A stretch of DNA of 64,000 nt from Burkholderiales bacterium UBA4657 (lineage in GTDB: Bacteria > Pseudomonadota > Gammaproteobacteria > Burkholderiales > Burkholderiaceae_E): the NCBI GenBank assembly GCA_002405475.1, contig DHLX01000036.1:34856-98855 (forward strand), given 5' to 3'. The notes under the pieces are model-generated. The model was not told where the DNA came from and did not search any database. It worked only from the letters and a program-made list of their open reading frames with translations. The translations under genes were made by a program, and so were the position numbers. Below are positions 60,919 to 64,000 of this stretch, in pieces. Numbering within the stretch: position 1 is the stretch's first letter; the number at the start of each line of letters is the position of its first letter.

Positions 60919-61523
60919 AGCACTGGTGCAAAATTTTCGGATTGATTGCGATGACCCTCCAGCTTTCAGCTTGCATGTCGCTGGGAGAAGCTGGCCCGAC
61001 ACAACAATTCTATGTCTTGCAGGATAGCCGAGTCAGTGCCGTGAATATCTCACCTCAGGTAGGTAACAGGACTGTTTTACTGAGTGCGAGCGCCGGATCG
61101 CCGTTTTATGACAGTGTGCGGCTGGCTTACAGCCAGCAGCCGAGTGCGCGCGCTTATTATCAATTTGCCAACTGGACCACACGCCCTGCCGTACGCCTGG
61201 GGCAGCTTTTGGCTCAGCGACTGAATGTTCAAGCCAAGGTCAATGCCGGCTGGCTGAGTAGTGATTTACAGGCAGACTGGTTACTAGAGCTTCGGGTCGA
61301 TGAGTTTTACCATGATGTCAGCGTTGTGCCCGGGCAAGCACGTTTAGTCGTACAGGCCGATTTGCTGGATCGTCGTACGCAACAAATCAAAGCATCGCGC
61401 GCGTTCCATATCCATGCTGAAGCCAAAAGCAAGGACGCGGCTGGAGCCGTTGCCGCGTTTCAAACTGCTACTACACTATGGCTGGATCAAGTCAGTGTCT
61501 GGGTCGAACAGGCTTTGCAATAA
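60915..61523 (+). CDS. ABC-type transport auxiliary lipoprotein (PqiC-like)
   Basis: A 202-residue lipoprotein: lipobox LSAC at residues 17-20 with Cys20 as acylation site, then QFYVLQDSR and a strand-rich domain with RLGQLLAQRLNVQA and ADWLLELRVDEFYHD, typical of the ABC_trans_aux family. Such proteins sit in the outer membrane as partners of MCE tubes (PqiC type). It completes the four-gene operon. Confidence 0.88.
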   Translation: MKHWCKIFGLIAMTLQLSACMSLGEAGPTQQFYVLQDSRVSAVNISPQVGNRTVLLSASAGSPFYDSVRLAYSQQPSARAYYQFANWTTRPAVRLGQLLAQRLNVQAKVNAGWLSSDLQADWLLELRVDEFYHDVSVVPGQARLVVQADLLDRRTQQIKASRAFHIHAEAKSKDAAGAVAAFQTATTLWLDQVSVWVEQALQ

Positions 61524-61695
61524 ACTGATAGCAATCTTTAGAGTACGGTAGACGTTTGTAATGTTTGATGCCCGGTCTTGCTACAACATTCCAGCCCAGA
61601 TGTATCACTCATGCCGGGCGAGTCAGATCCAGGAAAATCCGGCTTGAAGAGGGTAGGATTTTTCACCTGGTCACGCCGAATGGTTCTATAAAGGA

Positions 61696-63066
61696 TTATT
61701 TGGCAGAATCCATAGCCTGGCGTGCCCAAATAATAGACATAGCCGCTAAATCAGCTACTTTTTCTGGCGTTAGACCGACTTGCTCAGTCAATTTCGCGAC
61801 AAGTTCGCCATCATTGTGCTCCCATGCAATCACCAACTGCAAATAAATCGCCCAGGGCCCTATACCATACAGAGCAGCACTCAGGTTTGGTGACAATCTG
61901 AGAGGCTGCAAGGCCTGATCTACCGAAGTATTCAATAGTAAATGCAGCAGTGAGAAAATCCCCAGACTGAACAGTAACTCAGGCGAGGCGGCTCCCGTGG
62001 CTTGAGCAAGACCTTCCAAAAACCGTGCCCGGCCTAGTGAAATTTCTTGTAATGCCCGTGAAGCCGGGCGTGCAGTTGCCGAACGGGCGAGCATCATGCT
62101 CAACCATTGATAAAACTGGTTGCGACCCAGTAGATAAAGCGCATCATTCAAACTATCAACCGGGTATTTCAAGCCAACAGAAGCACTATTGATATGGCAA
62201 AGTAACTGGTAACTGATTTTCAAATCAAGCTTCAGTTGCTCAACAATTTCGGCATGTTCCGCTCCGTTCATAATGGCATTGAGAATCTGACAGAGGCGTC
62301 CTGCAGCAGGTGTCAGTGGACGTATATAGTCCTGGTTGGAGGGGGCGGCCACAAAGGCACCAGTAGCAAGCTCAAACACACCCTGTACTGCTGTCTCAAT
62401 CTGTTCGATATTTGACAAATCGGTCGCAAGACCAATCAACTTCGGATAACGTTTATGCCATAGCTGACGGCAATTTATCAGATCTGGCAAGTTACCTTTC
62501 TCATGCTTGAAGGCTACAAAATCCATCGGTAAGTGCGGATTCATGAATTGCTCAAGACAGTCAGCCTGCCAACCGACCAGAACCCGATGTTCACGCAGTC
62601 GATGAAGTGCAGTGCAGGCGAGTTCGGACGGCTCATGACTGGAGTAAATGATCAGCCACAAACCGGGATCAATCCTATCGGTAATGAATTCACGTTCAAG
62701 CAAATCAGCTGGTAGGCCAACCAGACTGATGCGACCCTGCTGTGCATTTAGACGCGCAGCAGTAAGTAAAGCTGAATAATAAGATATACGTGCAGGATTG
62801 TTTCGGGTGTCGTGTAAACGTGCAACAATTTTTTCATTAAGACGAAACTCAAAACCAGCGACCTGTAATTGCGTATCGACTAATGGGCGCTGGGTTACAC
62901 TTGCACCAAAAGGTAGTGCGGCAATCGCAGGTGACACCTCCGATTTTCTTGCTGGCGTAGAATCTGCAACCGCCTGAGTCAGCCTTGTAGTCTCTGGCTT
63001 GGCCAAAACAGGGGCCGATTGAGGCGAAATCGTAAACAGCTTTACCAAGCTATGCCATAAGGACAT
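61696..63066 (-). CDS. HDOD-domain signalling protein with degenerate EAL-like N terminus
   Basis: A 456-residue protein. After a disordered start, residues about 75-250 resemble an EAL/YuxH-type fold (FEFRLNEKIVARLHDTRN, MDFVAFKHEK, KLIGLATDLSNIEQIETAV) but no EAL catalytic motif is visible, so it should not hydrolyse c-di-GMP. Residues 250-440 form an HDOD domain (AGRLCQILNAIMNG, LKISYQLLCHINSASVGLKY, SLNDALYLLGRNQFYQWLSM). HDOD proteins are nonenzymatic signalling scaffolds. The start is the ATG at 63064-63066. Confidence 0.85.
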   Translation of the reverse strand: MSLWHSLVKLFTISPQSAPVLAKPETTRLTQAVADSTPARKSEVSPAIAALPFGASVTQRPLVDTQLQVAGFEFRLNEKIVARLHDTRNNPARISYYSALLTAARLNAQQGRISLVGLPADLLEREFITDRIDPGLWLIIYSSHEPSELACTALHRLREHRVLVGWQADCLEQFMNPHLPMDFVAFKHEKGNLPDLINCRQLWHKRYPKLIGLATDLSNIEQIETAVQGVFELATGAFVAAPSNQDYIRPLTPAAGRLCQILNAIMNGAEHAEIVEQLKLDLKISYQLLCHINSASVGLKYPVDSLNDALYLLGRNQFYQWLSMMLARSATARPASRALQEISLGRARFLEGLAQATGAASPELLFSLGIFSLLHLLLNTSVDQALQPLRLSPNLSAALYGIGPWAIYLQLVIAWEHNDGELVAKLTEQVGLTPEKVADLAAMSIIWARQAMDSAK

Positions 63067-63218
63067 GATATTAAACCGAAGTGTGCTGTCTGAAGTACTG
63101 AATGCTAACAAAAAAGCAGAACTATGAAAAAATCAGAACACTCAACACCGGAACAGATCAGGCAGGCATGGAAATCAGCATTGAAGCCGGATTTTTGATG
63201 TTATTGCAGTCGTATTGA

Positions 63219-63246
63219 CTTGTAATTTTGTTTTGAGCCCTTATTT
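63219..63246 (+). promoter_or_regulatory. Sigma-32 (RpoH)-like heat-shock promoter of hslVU
   Basis: CTTGTAA (63219-63225) and CCTTATTT (63239-63246), separated by 13 bases, match the sigma-32 pattern CTTGAAA-N13-CCCCATNT at six of seven and six of eight positions by eye. It lies 26 bases before the hslV ATG, with AGGA as ribosome site. hslVU is a classical RpoH target. Confidence 0.55.
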
Positions 63247-63272
63247 GCCTTATTGTTTGCATCAGGATCACT

Positions 63273-63809
63273 ATGGAACAATTTCACGGAACCACTATTT
63301 TGTCAGTACGGCGTGGTCATCAAGTCGCGCTGGGGGGAGATGGTCAGGTCACTTTAGGTCATATTGTCGTCAAAGCCAGCGCTCGAAAAATACGCCGTTT
63401 ATACAATGACAAGGTATTGGCAGGTTTTGCGGGCGGCACTGCCGATGCCTTCACCTTGTTTGAACGCTTTGAGGGCAAACTTGAAAAACATCAAGGCCAT
63501 TTACTGCGCAGCGCGGTCGAACTGGCAAAAGACTGGCGCACTGACCGCATGCTGCGTCGTCTGGAAGCCATGCTCGCTGTAGCTGACCGCGACCACTCCT
63601 TGATTATTACTGGCAATGGCGATGTACTGGAACCGGAAGCCGGCATCGTAGCGATTGGATCAGGTGGTGCTTATGCCCAGGCAGCAGCCAAGGCTTTGCT
63701 GGAAAATACCGCATTGACGCCCGCCGAAATCGTCAAAAAAGCACTCACCATTGCCGGCGATCTGTGCATCTATACCAACCAGCAACATTTGATTGAAACA
63801 CTCGAATGA
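63273..63809 (+). CDS. hslV: HslV peptidase subunit of the HslVU protease
   Basis: A 178-residue proteasome-like threonine peptidase. The catalytic Thr7 lies in FHGTTILSVRRG after a six-residue propeptide, one or more residues longer than in E. coli. Other signatures are ARKIRRLYNDKVLAGFAGGT and VLEPEAGIVAIGSGGAYA. Its stop overlaps the hslU start (ATGA). Confidence 0.96.
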   Translation: MEQFHGTTILSVRRGHQVALGGDGQVTLGHIVVKASARKIRRLYNDKVLAGFAGGTADAFTLFERFEGKLEKHQGHLLRSAVELAKDWRTDRMLRRLEAMLAVADRDHSLIITGNGDVLEPEAGIVAIGSGGAYAQAAAKALLENTALTPAEIVKKALTIAGDLCIYTNQQHLIETLE

Positions 63810-64000
63810 ACACTTCGTTCACCCCTGCGGAAATCGTGTCCGAACTGGACAAACACATTGTTGGGCAAACCCAGGCCAAGCGTGCTGTTGCAGTGGCTTT
63901 ACGCAACCGTTGGCGCCGACAGCAGGTTGACGAGCCTTTGCGCCATGAAATTACCCCGAAAAATATTTTGATGATTGGCCCCACCGGTGTCGGCAAGACC
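63806..64000 (+). CDS. hslU: HslU ATPase subunit, 5' end only
   Basis: The first 65 codons of HslU, cut by the window edge: MNTSFTPAEIVSELDKHIVG, then QTQAKRAVAVALRNRWRRQQ and the Walker A motif IGPTGVGKT at the very end. HslU unfolds substrates for HslV. The ATG overlaps the hslV stop. Confidence 0.95.
   Translation, partial: MNTSFTPAEIVSELDKHIVGQTQAKRAVAVALRNRWRRQQVDEPLRHEITPKNILMIGPTGVGKT

Noticed and set aside
1..64000. CRISPR arrays, insertion sequences, rRNA operons, riboswitches, defence or prophage modules
   Set aside because: I looked for regularly spaced repeats, transposase or integrase motifs, rRNA and known riboswitch features and saw none.

Overview
The window looks like a chromosomal segment of a betaproteobacterium of the order Burkholderiales, probably Alcaligenaceae-like. 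The evidence is the order tig-clpP-clpX-lon-hupB-tRNA-Val-tRNA-Asp-ppiD, a Bug/TctC-type periplasmic receptor, the cobD/cbiB-like gene next to CoA pyrophosphatase and rplS, a cysteine-poor Mg-type HemB, and system II cytochrome c biogenesis. Base composition looks close to 50% GC. The genus cannot be named from the sequence alone. Most of the window is core genome. I see no rRNA, CRISPR array, insertion sequence or prophage.

Layout. 1-3.6 kb: a ribosome/tRNA-modification operon (rpsP-rimM-trmD-rplS) running on the minus strand into a CoA pyrophosphatase and a truncated CobD/CbiB-family gene. 3.6-7.9 kb: a small unknown gene, an XRE regulator, and a coupled etfB-etfA-acyl-CoA dehydrogenase operon with a 12-bp palindrome upstream. 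7.9-21.5 kb: a MoxR ATPase, then a hydantoinase/5-oxoprolinase plus TRAP transporter cassette with its own MarR-like regulator, then the usual MoxR partners (DUF58, TgpA-like transglutaminase) and MltB. The catabolic cassette therefore splits a cluster that is normally contiguous. 21.4-28.3 kb: PHP phosphatase, orphan Bug receptor, DUF455 protein, a large DUF3592-ankyrin membrane protein, gamma-carbonic anhydrase, a DUF2726-like protein and Hsp33. 28.3-32.7 kb: pyrG-kdsA-DUF1330-eno-ftsB on the minus strand.

32.8-39.7 kb: a DUF1624 membrane protein, an SbtA-type bicarbonate permease behind two inverted repeats, then the glyoxylate shunt: aceB (malate synthase) and aceA (isocitrate lyase) flanking a LysR regulator and a PilZ protein. 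40-48.5 kb: the protein quality-control block tig-clpP-clpX-lon-hupB-ppiD with three tRNA genes (Leu, Val, Asp). 48.5-52.2 kb: lexA with LexA boxes, corA, hemB, engB, and a candidate small RNA between hemB and engB. 52.3-58.1 kb: a cytochrome c4, ResB and CcsA for heme attachment, and the MsrPQ periplasmic methionine sulfoxide repair pair. 58.1-61.5 kb: a four-gene MCE lipid-transport operon (STAS-permease, ATPase, MCE protein, auxiliary lipoprotein). 61.7-64 kb: an HDOD signalling protein, then hslV and the start of hslU behind a sigma-32-like promoter.

How it fits together. Fatty-acid or short-chain acyl-CoA oxidation (etfBA-acd) yields acetyl-CoA that the glyoxylate shunt (aceA/aceB) can assimilate. 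Clp, Lon, HslVU, Hsp33, trigger factor and PpiD form a proteostasis set. The c-type cytochrome, ResB/CcsA, HemB and MsrPQ genes serve respiration and periplasmic redox repair. The most unusual parts are the inserted hydantoinase-TRAP cassette, the candidate sRNA at 51.5 kb, the DUF3592-ankyrin protein, and several uncharacterised palindromic control sites.
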